From contig CM060731.1 of NCBI GenBank assembly GCA_030704615.1, positions 372,001 to 436,000 of the forward strand: a stretch of 64,000 bases of DNA, given 5' to 3'. Both the position numbers and the translations under genes were made by a program. How positions within the stretch are numbered: the stretch's first letter is position 1; every line of letters starts with the position of its first letter. The stretch comes from Takakia lepidozioides. Its lineage: Eukaryota > Streptophyta > Takakiopsida > Takakiales > Takakiaceae. Under the pieces are notes generated by a model. The model saw only the letters and a program-made list of their open reading frames with translations, had not been told where the DNA came from and ran no database searches. Positions 33,493 to 45,042 of this stretch are shown piece after piece.

Positions 33493-33992
33493 NNNNNNNN
33501 NNNNNNNNNNNNNNNNNNNNNNNNNNNNNNNNNNNNNNNNNNNNNNNNNNNNNNNNNNNNNNNNNNNNNNNNNNNNNNNNNNNNNNNNNNNNNNNNNNNN
33601 NNNNNNNNNNNNNNNNNNNNNNNNNNNNNNNNNNNNNNNNNNNNNNNNNNNNNNNNNNNNNNNNNNNNNNNNNNNNNNNNNNNNNNNNNNNNNNNNNNNN
33701 NNNNNNNNNNNNNNNNNNNNNNNNNNNNNNNNNNNNNNNNNNNNNNNNNNNNNNNNNNNNNNNNNNNNNNNNNNNNNNNNNNNNNNNNNNNNNNNNNNNN
33801 NNNNNNNNNNNNNNNNNNNNNNNNNNNNNNNNNNNNNNNNNNNNNNNNNNNNNNNNNNNNNNNNNNNNNNNNNNNNNNNNNNNNNNNNNNNNNNNNNNNN
33901 NNNNNNNNNNNNNNNNNNNNNNNNNNNNNNNNNNNNNNNNNNNNNNNNNNNNNNNNNNNNNNNNNNNNNNNNNNNNNNNNNNNNNNNNNNNN
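33493..33992. other. assembly gap of 500 N
   Basis: An unbroken run of N. Its exact 500 length suggests a placeholder rather than a measured size. Confidence 0.99.
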
Positions 33993-34874
33993 GGCGTTGA
34001 GCGTGAAACGAGCTGCACAAACTCCTCCTCGGGATTCCAGAAATCATTGATGGGGAAACGGAATCCCCCATATGGATATTTTCAAATGCATTTTGCTGTA
34101 TCAAACTTTTTTTTGGCAGTGTAATGAAATGCACCCCAAAACTCTCTGGAATGAGGCAATATCCATTCAAACTGAGATCCAACAGAACAGTTGTGGGGCC
34201 ATTTCTGGAAAAATGGCGCCGAATTTCTCTTTTTGGGGGAAAAACTGGCTAAGTCCCAACATGCACTGTACCTGTGTCTGGGAAAATGGCGCCGAATTTC
34301 CTCTTTTTGGGGGCCGAAACTGCTAAGTCCCAACATGCACTGGTACCGTGTCTGGAAAAATGGGCGCCGAATTCTCTTTTTTGGGCCGAAATTGGCTAAG
34401 TCCAACATGCACTGGTACATGTCTAGAAAATGGCAACCGAATTTCCCTATTTTGCGCCGAAAACTGGCTAAGTTCGAACATGCACTGGAAAAATGGCGCC
34501 GAATTAACCTGTCATGAGGGGACCTATAGCCGCGGAATTCGGCACCATTTTTCTTCGCCAGAGAGACCTATTACCGGGAATACGTCGCAGTTTTTTCAGG
34601 TTACGGACCCTATTACCGCGAAATTCGGCGCATATTTGCACATGTCCTGGGAATTGGATGAGCGGAAGACGAAATATCATGAGCCCAACTGTCAAAAGTG
34701 CCATTTTCCCTTCCAGGGGCCGAATAATTATTTTGTTTTCCTGACACATGCATTAACTTATTGTTTTTTATTTTTTTTCTTTTCGAGATTTGTGACTTCT
34801 GCTCATTGAAAACCGATTGTGTTACTACCTCTCATGCCGCTCATTCCGCTCATGCTCATGAAATAGCAACCTCC
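33993..34874 (+). mobile_element. 3' end of a MULE-type transposon (T6)
   Basis: Bases 33993-34055 match the transposase C-terminal codons that end T3 and T4, so a sixth transposase probably lies in the gap. Bases 34190-34505 carry repeated AAATGGCGCCGAATTTC motifs spaced about 55-65 bp. The end at 34840-34874 is rich in GCTCATG and finishes CATGAAATAGCAACCTCC, the inverted-repeat terminus of this family. The next bases (AGTGTACTC) are the 5' leader of T3, so this element inserted there. Confidence 0.75.
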
Positions 34875-37800
34875 AGTGTACTCTGCCCTCCTCACGATCA
34901 TAGAGCTTCATCTCCGTGCAGAGGGGACATCTGCCGGTGATGGAGAAATATCTGTGCGTTCGATACCACCTGAAACCGGGGTCGGTTTTTTTGGAGGAGG
35001 AAAGGAAGGACTCTAACGGCCTTGTTGTCGAGAGTATTTTGTTTGTCCACGATGATTTCGGCGATGGCAGGGAATGGCGAGTTCACCATCGGACAGCGTC
35101 ATATACAGGGCTGTTGGGGACTTCATTTGCCCGCCAATGCAGCTTCTATCCTGGCGCCTTCCACACGAAACAATCCGCGAATCAGAGAGTGGCTACCTCA
35201 AAGAGAGAAGTCCGCAACGAAGTAAATCCAGAGCCGAACCCATCCATGAAGACGAGCGAGAACCGGGTTGTTCACAACCTGTCCGACTCAGACGAGGTCA
35301 TGGAAGTTCCGAGGTCGTCCTTGGAGATCAGGCAAGTCCTCAATGGACGTCAGTGGAGGAGGGAGTCATATTCCCAGCACAAGCACCGCAGTTCGATCTA
35401 TTCTTGAAATTCTGCGAGGGCTTCACCTGGAAGGACACCGGTCGGAGCTGGCCGGGCTGGACTACAACATTCGCAAATTAATCGGTTACATGCCTTCCCG
35501 CCGACGTCGACGGTAATATCTTCTTTGAGTTCCCTCCTCGGGCGGACTACTCGAGGGCGTCCGGAATGTTGACAGATATGGATAGAAAACATGACGGTCA
35601 TCCTTGGTGCGTTACCAAAACCACCAGCATGAGATGCTCGATGGTGTGCGGGTGCGCTACGTTGTTTGTGTGGGCGCGTTGCGGTGTTTCTCTCCCCAAC
35701 TCGCTTCCACTTTAAATCCAGAGGTCACAGGAACGAGACCGATTGGACAGGCACAGCTCACAACCATTTTGAGCTCAGGAGAAGGTCCGAACTCCACATT
35801 TAAGTGTGCGCATTGCAAAGAACCACCACACTGCATGTCTGTTTGTAATGCCAAGCAGTTCTATGTGTTGCACACGTTTCCCTGACCTCCACCCGAGCTT
35901 GCATACACGTTGGTTCCCATTGTCACAAATTGGCGAGGGGAACTCGCGGGAGGCTGCCCACGAAGCAAAGCAGCTCGTTCAGGAGGAGGTTAAGTTGAGA
36001 CCGGGTGCCAAACCCAAACAGATACAGCTCCAAGCCGCCCATAAGATGGCATTGGCTAGAATTATGTCGGAAGACGGCTCCGATAGAGTTCCTCTCGACG
36101 AGAAGAAATGGAGGCATTGCTGGAGTCGGTGTCCCACGTATGTTCACCGAATGTCCGAAACCACATTGTCTCATGCAAACAAAAAATTGGGCGTGGCTCG
36201 GATATGCACTCCATTCTGGAGGTGAAGCGACGATGTGAATATGACTACATTCATGGAAGTAGGTTTCCAGGACTAGGGACTGAGTAGATCGTTGTTTCGT
36301 ATTCAAAATGTCCACGTGTGGACCTGGCAGCGGCGTCGAACTGGTCGACAGGATGACGAGTGGGAACTTGTCAAACAGTTGGGTCATGTTCGACCATATC
36401 AAGCGAATTACAAATCACAGTGGGTGACAATGGGTGCACATGTCTACGACACCCACTACAGGATGCTAATGACAATTGCTATTTGTGAGATGAAAGGAGA
36501 GGACACACAATCGGAGATGCTTCTTTGGCAGGGAATAAACGAACAGATGGCCAAGGCGGGATTGCCCCCTCCCAATTTCCGTGGTTTCATGGCGGACAAC
36601 GCACAAGCAAATTGGGCTGCCATCCGAAGGGTGTATGGGCAAGACCCCAATGTTCCCATGGAAGGCAAGGAGAGATCTTGTGGGTTCCATTTTCTGCAGA
36701 GCCTTTCGCAGTACACAACCAACGCTCGTGGCGCCAGATTTCAGAGAGGAGCACCGTTCCATGTGCCTTGCGTGGAGCGCGCTCCCACCTTGGATGATGC
36801 AGAGACACAGTTTGCATGCATACGGGCTTGGTGGACATCGTCAGGTGCTGTAAGGAAATCAGACGAGGGAGCAATGGTCAGTTGGCTAGCATGGTGGCAT
36901 TATCGTTTCCTCCAGTTCGGCGACTATATGCGGGAGGTGAGTTGCACGAATTCGCGTCCCGTTGAATATTATTTTCTTGGCCATATTTGTAACTTGCTTG
37001 TAACCTGAACATGTGCTTGTGCAGGAAATGTGTCTCGACTCCGACACCGACATGCCCACGACAACATGGCCGAATCAGTGCACTCTTCCTGGCGTGCCTC
37101 CTCTGCGGCGCATCTGGTGGACATCCTCACTGCCACAACGGAGGACATTGTGAGGTCAATTATGCAGCAATGCAGGTACAACGAGTTCTTGAAAGGGAAA
37201 CAGTGGGGCTTGGGGCCGGACAGGCAGGAAATGCTGATGCGGACTGCCTCCAGATCGAAGAATCCTCGAAGTGGGCGGCGGCCTTGCGAGAGGGCCTTCG
37301 GACACGCCATTGCTGCGAAGAGGCCAACATTTGGAAGGAGATGTTCATACCCGTCCAGTGAGACGAAGACTTGACGAGGCACCTGGCGGAGAAGAGGATT
37401 CATGGCGAGCTGACAAGAATATTCGCACGCTCCCTCGTGGTCCGGTGATGTTGCCCGAGGAGGTCTCGTCGAGCACCGCAAGTCCTGCACGTTCAAGATC
37501 GCCATCTCTTTTGAGCACAGGGCGCGTGCCCTGGCAACATAACGAGCCATCTGTAGTAAAGCAGTACAACATTCCCATTGTGGAAACAAGAGTGTCGGAG
37601 TCACAGTGGAGAATTGCGAGGACATTGCCGGCATTTCGAGGGAAGTGCTGCGCCATCCGGGTGGATACGAGAGCACGCTGTGGTGAGATGATTCGGAGGA
37701 ACCCACACGGTGCTGTACCTGTACCTTGTTTCAGCGGCAGATTTTTGACTCCCACATTTGCTCACTCCACAACGCAGACATTTTGGGTCTGTAGGCACGA

Positions 37801-38439
37801 TATAATGACCTGTTTATTTGGCAAGCCCAAGCACGGGATTCAGGGAATGCCGGAGCCTCCGGGCGTCTGGCCTGTTGCACCGGGTTGCAGCCTCTCTCAG
37901 AATGAGGCGGATGCTCTATCTGCAGCAGGATTTCGAATGGTGCAACGCACAGACATCCCAGCCCATGCATTTCCGGTTCCTCAGACCCAGCCATTGCAGA
38001 CTGCTCGGTCTAGTAGAGACGGATTGGACAATTCTGCACATCCCACAATGCGATTCGGAAGAGTGAAGAGACGACACCCTCCCAACAAGTTGAATGAGAC
38101 TCGGATTGCCAATGCTCTTGGATGGCTTGCACTATTCAGAGCTCCGTGGACGTACCCCCACCCGGCCTTGGGCGTGTGTATCGGATGGCAACGGCCGGCT
38201 CGGCTGTACGCGACGATGTATACACAATTACGATTGGAGTGGAGCCGACTTGCAATTGTACGGACTTCTCGTTGATGGAAGCAAAGAAGGGTTCGAAGTA
38301 TTATCCGTGCAAGCATCTGTATTACATCTACCTGAAGAGGTTGAGGATGAACGTGACTATTGATGACTTTATTCATGCACCGGCGTTGAGCGTGAACGAG
38401 CTGCACAAACTCCTCCTTAGGGATTCCAGAAATCATTGA
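34875..38439 (+). pseudogene. MULE-like transposase T3
   Basis: Nearly the same sequence as T4 but in opposite orientation. The start codon is lost because the T6 element end lies at 34874. Detectable modules: YLCVRYHLKPGSVFLEEE, KHDGHPW (35580), core with MTIAICEMKGED, GFMADNAQANWAAI and CGFHFLQSL (36460-36720), an intron at about 36938-37024, MAESVHSSW, and a SWIM finger CNCTDFSLMEAKKG then PCKHLYYIYL (38240-38335). At least five small frameshifts (about 35060, 35405, 35625, 36110 and 37270) make it non-functional. Confidence 0.8.
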
Positions 38440-38895
38440 TGCGGCAAACGGAATCCTCCATATGGATATTTTCAATTGCAATTTGCTGTATCAGACTTTT
38501 TTTTGCAGTGTAATGAAATGCACCCCAAAACTCCTGGAATGAGGCAATATTCCATTCAAACTGAGATCCAACAGAAGCAGTTGTGGGGCCATTTCTGGAA
38601 AAATGGCGCCGAATTTCTCTTTTTGGGGCCGAAAACTGGCTAAGTCCCAACATGCACTGGTACCTGTGTCTGGGAAAATGGCGCCGAATTTCTCTTTTTT
38701 GGGCCGAAAATTGGCTAAGTCCCAACATGCACTGGTACCGTGTCTGGAAAAATGGCGTCGAGTTTCTCTTTTTTGGGCCGAAAACTGGCTAAGTCCCAAC
38801 ATGCACTGGTACAGTGTCTGGAAAAATGGCGCCGAATTTCCCTATTTTGCGCCGAAAACTGGCTAAGTCCGAACATGCACTGGAAAAATGGCGCA
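38440..38895 (+). repeat. T3 subterminal repeats
   Basis: AAATGGCGCCGAATTTC occurs at about 38602, 38682, 38750 (one base changed), 38822 and, partly, 38885. Each is followed by a CTAAGTCC-AACATGCACTGG stretch. The block is cut at 38895 by family B sequence, so the inverted-repeat terminus is missing. Confidence 0.85.
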
Positions 38896-39545
38896 GAGTC
38901 TGAACTCTCCGTTGGCTCTGCACATCCTCTCATCCTTCTTCACCTTCCGCTTCAGAAACTAGAGTTCCTGCTTTTGGTGTTCCATGCCAACTCTTATCAA
39001 AGATTTCTGTCAAATCTTTTATCCAGGGATGTACCTCAGATCTTTCACCTCGTGATTGATCTTCTTCCCGTACCAATTCCCTTAATATTTCCTGCAAAGA
39101 AACAGAAGGAGTGGCATCCAACTCTAGTTCTTCCGGTATGGGTGATGTACTCTTTGATCTTAATGGTATGAGAGGTCCAGATGATTCCCCTATGTCTATT
39201 CCTCTCTCCCAAAGATATGGATAATTAGCTTTCAAATAGCTTTCTCTTTTTGCTGAATATCTCTGGCGTCTAGCTTCTCTTTCATCACTCATGTCCCATG
39301 TCTTTCATTTCTTTTTAATGTGGCAATAACCAAAACTCTCTTCTGTAATATCTCTCGTATATGCCTGGGTTTCTTTCAAGCTTCAATGCACCCTTGGCTA
39401 TACTTGAAGTCTCCGTTACCATATAACCATATGGCAAACAAGTCTGAAAAGTTGTTCTTGGTGTGAGTTTGATCCACAAAATATCCTTTGGAATCCAATT
39501 CTTTACCAGTACAAGCTCTTCATGCATATGAGTATAAACATTCAC
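38896..39545 (-). pseudogene. family B gag-proximal fragment
   Basis: On the minus strand it has VYTHMHEELVLVKNWIPKD and, after a break, MSDEREARRQRYSAKRES, both also present at 17041-17400. It is a passive fragment between T3 and the T4 element and breaks off at both junctions. Confidence 0.7.
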
Positions 39546-39547
39546 CT

Positions 39548-40463
39548 GAGGTTTGCTATTTCATGAGCATGAGCGGCATGAGCGGCATGAGTGGCATGAG
39601 CAGAGTAGTAACACAATCGGTTTTCATGAGCAGAAGTACAAATCTCGAAAATAAAAAACAATAAAAAACAATAATTTAATGCAATGTGTCAGGAAAAACA
39701 AATATATTATTCGGCCCCTTGAAGGGAAAATTGCACTTTTGACAGTTGTGCTCATGATATTTCGTCTTCCGCTCATGCCAATTCCCAGCGACATATGCAA
39801 ATATGGCGCCGAATTTCGCGGTAATAGGGTCCGTAACCTGAAAAAACGGCGACGTATTTCGCGGCAATAGGTCTCTCTGGCGAAAAATGGTGCCGAATTC
39901 CGCGGCTATAGGTCCCCTCATGACAGGTAATTCGGCGCCATTTTTCCAGTGCATGTTCGGACTTAGCCAGTTTTCGGCGCAAAATAGGGAAATTCGGCGC
40001 CATTTTTCCAGACACTGTACCAGTGCATGTTGGGACTTAGCCAGTTTTCGGCTCAAAAAAGAGAAATTCGGCGCCATTTTTCCAGACACAGTACCAGTGC
40101 ATGTTGGGACTTAGCCAATTTTCGGCCCCAAAAAGAGAAATTCGGCGCCATTTTCCCAAACACAGGTACCAGTGTATGTTGGGACTTAGCCAGTTTTCGG
40201 CCCCAAAAAGAGAAATTCGGCGCCATTTTCCCAAACACAGGTACCAGTGCATGTTGGGACTTAGCCAGTTTTCGGCCCCAAAAAGAGAAATTCGGCGCCA
40301 TTTTTCCAGAAATGGCCCCACAACTGCTTCTGTTGGATCTCAGTTTGAATGGAATATTGCCTCATTCCAGGAGTTTTGGGTGCATTTCATTACACTGCAA
40401 AAAAAAGTCTGATACAGAAAAATGCATTTGAAAATATCCATATGGAGGATTCCGTTTGCCCCA
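39548..40463 (-). mobile_element. terminal inverted repeat and subterminal repeats of the T4 element
   Basis: Begins GAGGTTTGCTATTTCATGAG, the reverse complement of the terminus at 34874. Several CATGAGCGG units follow, then AAATTCGGCGCCATTTTTCC motifs at 39940-40310, then the transposase 3' untranslated region. It corresponds base for base with 33993-34874 read in reverse. Confidence 0.82.
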
Positions 40464-43400
40464 TCAATGATTTATGGAATCCCTAAGGAGGAGTTTGTGC
40501 AGCTCGTTCACGCTCAACGCCGGTGCATGAATAAAGTCATCAATAGTCACGTTCATCCTCAACCTCTTCAGGTAAATGTAATACAGATGCTTGCACGGAT
40601 AATACTTCGAACCCTTCTTTGCTTCCATCAACGAGAAGTCCGTACAGTTGCAAGTCGGCTCCACTCCAATCGTAATTGTGTATACATCGTCGCGTACAGC
40701 CGAGCCGGCCGTTGCCATCCGATACACACGCCCAAGGCCGGGTGGGGGTACGTCCACGGAGCTCTGAATAGTGCAAGCCATCCCAAGAGCATTGGCAATC
40801 CGAGTCTCATTCAACTTGTTGGGAGGGTGTCGTCTCTTCACTCTTCCGAATCGCATTGTGGGATGTGCATAATTGTCCAATCCGTCTCTACTGGACCGAG
40901 CAGTCTGCAATGGCTGGGTCTGAGGAACCGGAAATGCGTGGGCCGGGATGTCTGTGCGTTGCACCATTCGAAATCCTGCTGCAGATAGAGCATCCGCCTC
41001 ATTCTGAGAGAGGCTGCAACCCGGTGCAACAGGCCAGACGCCCGGAGGCTCCGGCATTCCCTGAATCCCGTACTTGGGCTTGCCAAATACACAGGTCATT
41101 ATGTCGTGCCTACAGAACCAAAATGTCTGCGTTGTGGCGTGAGCAAATGTGGGAGTCAAAAATCTGCCGCTGAAACAAGGTGCAGGTACAGCACCGTGTG
41201 GGTTCCTCCGAATCATCTCACCACAGCGTGCTCTCGTATCCACCCGGATGGCGGAACACTTCCCTCGAAATGCCGGCAATGTCCTCGCAATTCTCCACTG
41301 TGACTCCGACACTCTTGTCTCCACAATGGGAATGTTGTATTGCTTTATTACAGATGGCTCGTTATGTTGTCGGGGCACGCGCCCTGTGCTCAAAGGAGAT
41401 GGCGATCTTGAACGTGCAGGACTTCCGGTGCTCGACGAGACCTCCTCAGACAACATCACCGGACCACGAGGGAGCGTGCGAATATTCTTGTCAGCTCGCC
41501 ATGAATCCTCTTCTCCGCCAGGTGCCTCGTCAAGTCTTCGTCTCACTGGACGGGTATGAACATCTCCTTCCAAATGTTGGCCTCTTCGCAGCAATGGCGT
41601 GTCCCGAAGGCCCTCTCGCAAGGCCGCCGCCCACTTCCGAGGATTCTTCGATCTGGAGGCAGTCCGCATCAGCATTTCCTGCCTGTCCGGCCCCAAGCCC
41701 CACTGTTTCCCTTTCAAGAACTCGTTGTACCTGCATTGCTGCATAATTGACCTCACAATGTCCTCCGTTGTGGCAGTGAGGATGTCCACCAGATGCGCCG
41801 CAGAGGAGGCACGCCAGGAAGAGTGCACTGATTCGGCCATGTTTGTCGTGGGCATGTCGGTGTCGGAGTCGAGACACATTTCCTGCACAAGCACATGTTC
41901 AGGTTTCAAGCAAGTTACAAATATGGCCAAGAATAATATCCAACGGGACGCGAATTCGTGCAACTCACCTCCCGCATATAGTCGCCGAACTGGAGGAAAC
42001 GATAATGCCACCATGCTAGCCAACTGACCATTGCTCCTTCGTCTGATTTCCTTACAGCACCTGACGATGTCCACCAAGCCCGTATGCATGCAAACTGTGT
42101 CTCTGCATCATCCAAGGTGGGAGCGCGCTTCCACGCAAGGCACATGGAACGGTGCTCCTCTCTGAAATCTGGCGCCACGAGCCTGGTTGTGTACTGCGAA
42201 AGGCTCTGCAGAAAATGGAACCCACAAGATCTCTCCTTGCCTTCCATGGGAACATTGGGGTCTTGCCCGTACACCCTTCGGATGGCAGCCCAATTTGCTT
42301 GTGCGTTGTCCGCCATGAAACCACGGAAATTGGGAGGGGGCAATCCCGCCTTGGCCATCTGTTCGTTTATTCCCTGCCAAAGAAGCATCTCCGATTGTGT
42401 GTCCTCTCCTTTCATCTCACAAATAGCAATTGTCATTAGCATCCTGCAGTGGGTGTCGTAGACATGTGCACCCATTGTCACCCACTGGTGATTTGTAATT
42501 CGCTTGATATGGTCGAACATGACCCAACTGTTTGACAAGTTCCCACTCGTCATCCTGTCGACCAGTTCGACGCCACTGCCAGGTCCACACGTGGACATTT
42601 TGAATACGAAACAACGATCTGCCTCAGTCCCTTGTCCTGGAAACCTACTTCCATGAATGTAGTCATATCCACATCGTCGCTTCACCTCCAGAATGGAGTG
42701 CATATCCGAGCCACGCCCAATTTTCTGTTTGCATGAGACAATGTGGTTTCGGACATTCGGTGAACATACGTGGGACACCGACTCCAGCAATGCCTCCATT
42801 TCCTTCTCGTCGAGAGGAACTCTATCGGAGCCGTCTTCCGACATAATTCTGGCCAATGCCATCTTATGGGCGGCTTGGAGCTGTATCTGTTTGGGTTTGG
42901 CACCCGGTCTCAACTTAACCTCCTCCTGAACGAGCTGCTCTGCTTCGTGGGCAGCCTCCCGCGAGTTCCCCCTCGCCAATTTGTGACAATGGGAACCAAC
43001 GTGTATGCAAGCTCGGGTGAGGTCAGGGAAACGGTGCAACACATAGAACTGCTTGGCATTACAAACAGACATGCAGTGTGGTGGTTCTTTGCAATGCGCA
43101 CACTTAAATGTGGAGTTTGGAACCTTCTCCTGAGCTCGAAATGGTTGGTGAGCTGTGCCTGTCCAATCGGTGAAACACCGCAACGCGCCCGCACAAACAA
43201 CGTAGCGCACCCGCACACCATCAAGCATCTTCATGCTGGTGGTTTTGGTAACGCACCAAGGATGACCGTCATGTTTTCTATCCATATCTGTCAACATTCC
43301 GGACGCCCTCGAGTAGTCCGCCCGAGGAGGGAACTCAAAGAAGATATTACCGTCGACGTCGGCGGGAAGGCATGTAACCGATTTAATTGCGAATTTGCTG

Positions 43401-43979
43401 TAGTCCAGCCCGGCCAGCTCCGACCGGTGTCCTTCCAGGTGAAGCGCAGAATTTCTAGAATAGATCGAACTGCGGTGCTCGTGCTGGGAATATGACTCCC
43501 TCCTCCACTGACGTCCATTGAGGACTTGCCTGATCTCCAAGACGACCTCGGAACTTCCATGACCTCGTCTGAGTCGGACAGGTTGTGAACAACCCGGTTC
43601 TCGGTCGTCTTCATGGATGGGTTCGGCTCTGGATTTACTTCGTTGCGGACTTCTCTCTTTGAGGTACCCACTCTCTGATTCGCTCGTGGAAGGCGCCAGG
43701 ATAGACGGTGCATTTGGCGGGCAAATGAAGTCCCCAGTCCGATGGTGGAACTCGCCATTCCCTGCCATCGCCGAAATCATCGTGGAGCACAACAATACTC
43801 TCGACAACAAGGCCGTTAGAGTCCTTCCTTTCCTCCTCCAAAAAAGCCGACCCCGGTTTCAGGTTGTATCGAACGCACAGATATTTCTCCATCACCCGGC
43901 ATGTGTCCCCTCTGCACGGAAATGAAGCTCTATGCTCGTGAGGAGGGCAGTACACTGTAGCGCTCGGGTTTTCCGCCAT
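40464..43979 (-). pseudogene. MULE-like transposase T4, best preserved copy
   Basis: Two exons, 43979-41969 and 41882-40464, with a GT-AG intron (41968-41883). The start is the ATG at 43979 (MAENPSATVYCPP). Exon 1 contains the N-terminal module (NLKPGSAFLEEERKD), a zinc-binding module (KHDGHPWCVTKT, CAHCKEPPHC, H-x-H at about 42990), and the MULE core: VMFDHIKR, MTIAICEMKGED, GFMADNAQANWAAI, CGFHFLQSL. Exon 2 has MAESVHSSW, a Pro/Ser-rich linker and a SWIM zinc finger (CNCTDFS then PCKHLYYIYL) near 40660-40580. MULE transposases cut and paste DNA through a DDE site, and SWIM fingers bind DNA or protein. From 43290 to the stop the frame is open; nearer the N-terminus two frameshifts (about 43640-43760 and 43400) break it. 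Confidence 0.82.
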
Positions 43980-44138
43980 GGGAGATGTGCACACAAGACT
44001 GCCAGGATGGCGTGCGGGGAAGCTCCCTGGTAGAAGGGGGTGCAGCGATGGGAATGAATGCGATGCCGATTTGTCCGAGCGACGAAGCCTGATCCAAATC
44101 CAGGGAGCCAACTATCTCAAAAATCCACAGTCAGACAG

Positions 44139-45042
44139 CTAGTGTATCATGGGGGTGTTTCCTATTTGTTTTCCTTCCTGCATTCATGTTAGCTAGTTAC
44201 CTTACTGCTAGTAATTAAGTTTCAGTTTGCTTCATTAATTTATCGGATTCCATCAACTCATCAATTTCATTCCACAGCTTCACTCAGATCTCTCTACACA
44301 GTGTGAGTATGAGGTGTGTATCAGATTAATATCTATCAAGTATCAGGCTGAAGCCATGGAGTCTCTAATCTGCTCTACATTACAATTCTACTGCATGCAT
44401 TCATTAAGCATCAACAGATCCTCCTCCTACTCCGTGCTCTCCATCTTTCTGCTTAGAGATACACTCTCTCCTCCTTTCCCCCAGTGATGTCCGAAGTCTC
44501 TCCAAGAAGTGCTCCTTCCCACTCCTTCCAGCACTGATTCCCCCCCCCGAAGTGCTCCAAAAATGATCCCCTTTTCAGTCCTTGCTTCTAGCTTTATCTT
44601 CCTACCCGTTGTTCTAACCGTTTCCCTCACTAACCGTCGTCCGTGAACTAACATGTTCCATTCGCAGGTGTTGTTCCCCACAGTCGTTCCCTGTCCGGCT
44701 ATCCGTTCCCTATGGTCGTGACAGCTGTGTCAAGCTGTGACTGGCTGTGTGAAATTGTGACGGGCTGTGACGGGCTGTGTTGGCTGTGATGGGCTGTGTC
44801 GGCTGTGACGAGCTGTGTTGACTGTGTCTGGCTGTGTCGGTTGTGTCGGATGTGTTGGCTGTGACGGGCTGAGTCTGGCTGTGTCGGCTGTGTTGGCTGT
44901 GACGGGCTGTGTCACCCCCCCCCCCCCCCCCCTAAAGTGCACTGCTGTCACCCCTAAGGCTCCTGTTGGTCTCAGTCTGTGCAAAAATTAAGGGTACCCC
45001 ACAGATCCCGTATAAGTGTCTAAGTCCCAGACAGTCCTCTAA
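44139..45042 (-). repeat. family B LTR in reverse orientation
   Basis: Reverse complement of 59639-60540. Its start (TGTTAGAG) is at 45042. The last 90 bp seen in the other copies are absent at 44139. Includes a CACAGCC-type minisatellite (44720-44915) and a run of C at 44916-44932. The neighbouring family B coding sequence faces the other way, so this LTR does not belong to it. Confidence 0.8.

Noticed and set aside
33419-34182. Open frames running through the N gap
   Set aside because: Their length comes from undefined bases; no protein can be read there.
44916-44932. Run of C as a possible structural or regulatory G-tract
   Set aside because: A single homopolymer at the edge of the LTR minisatellite; length is uncertain in most sequencing methods.
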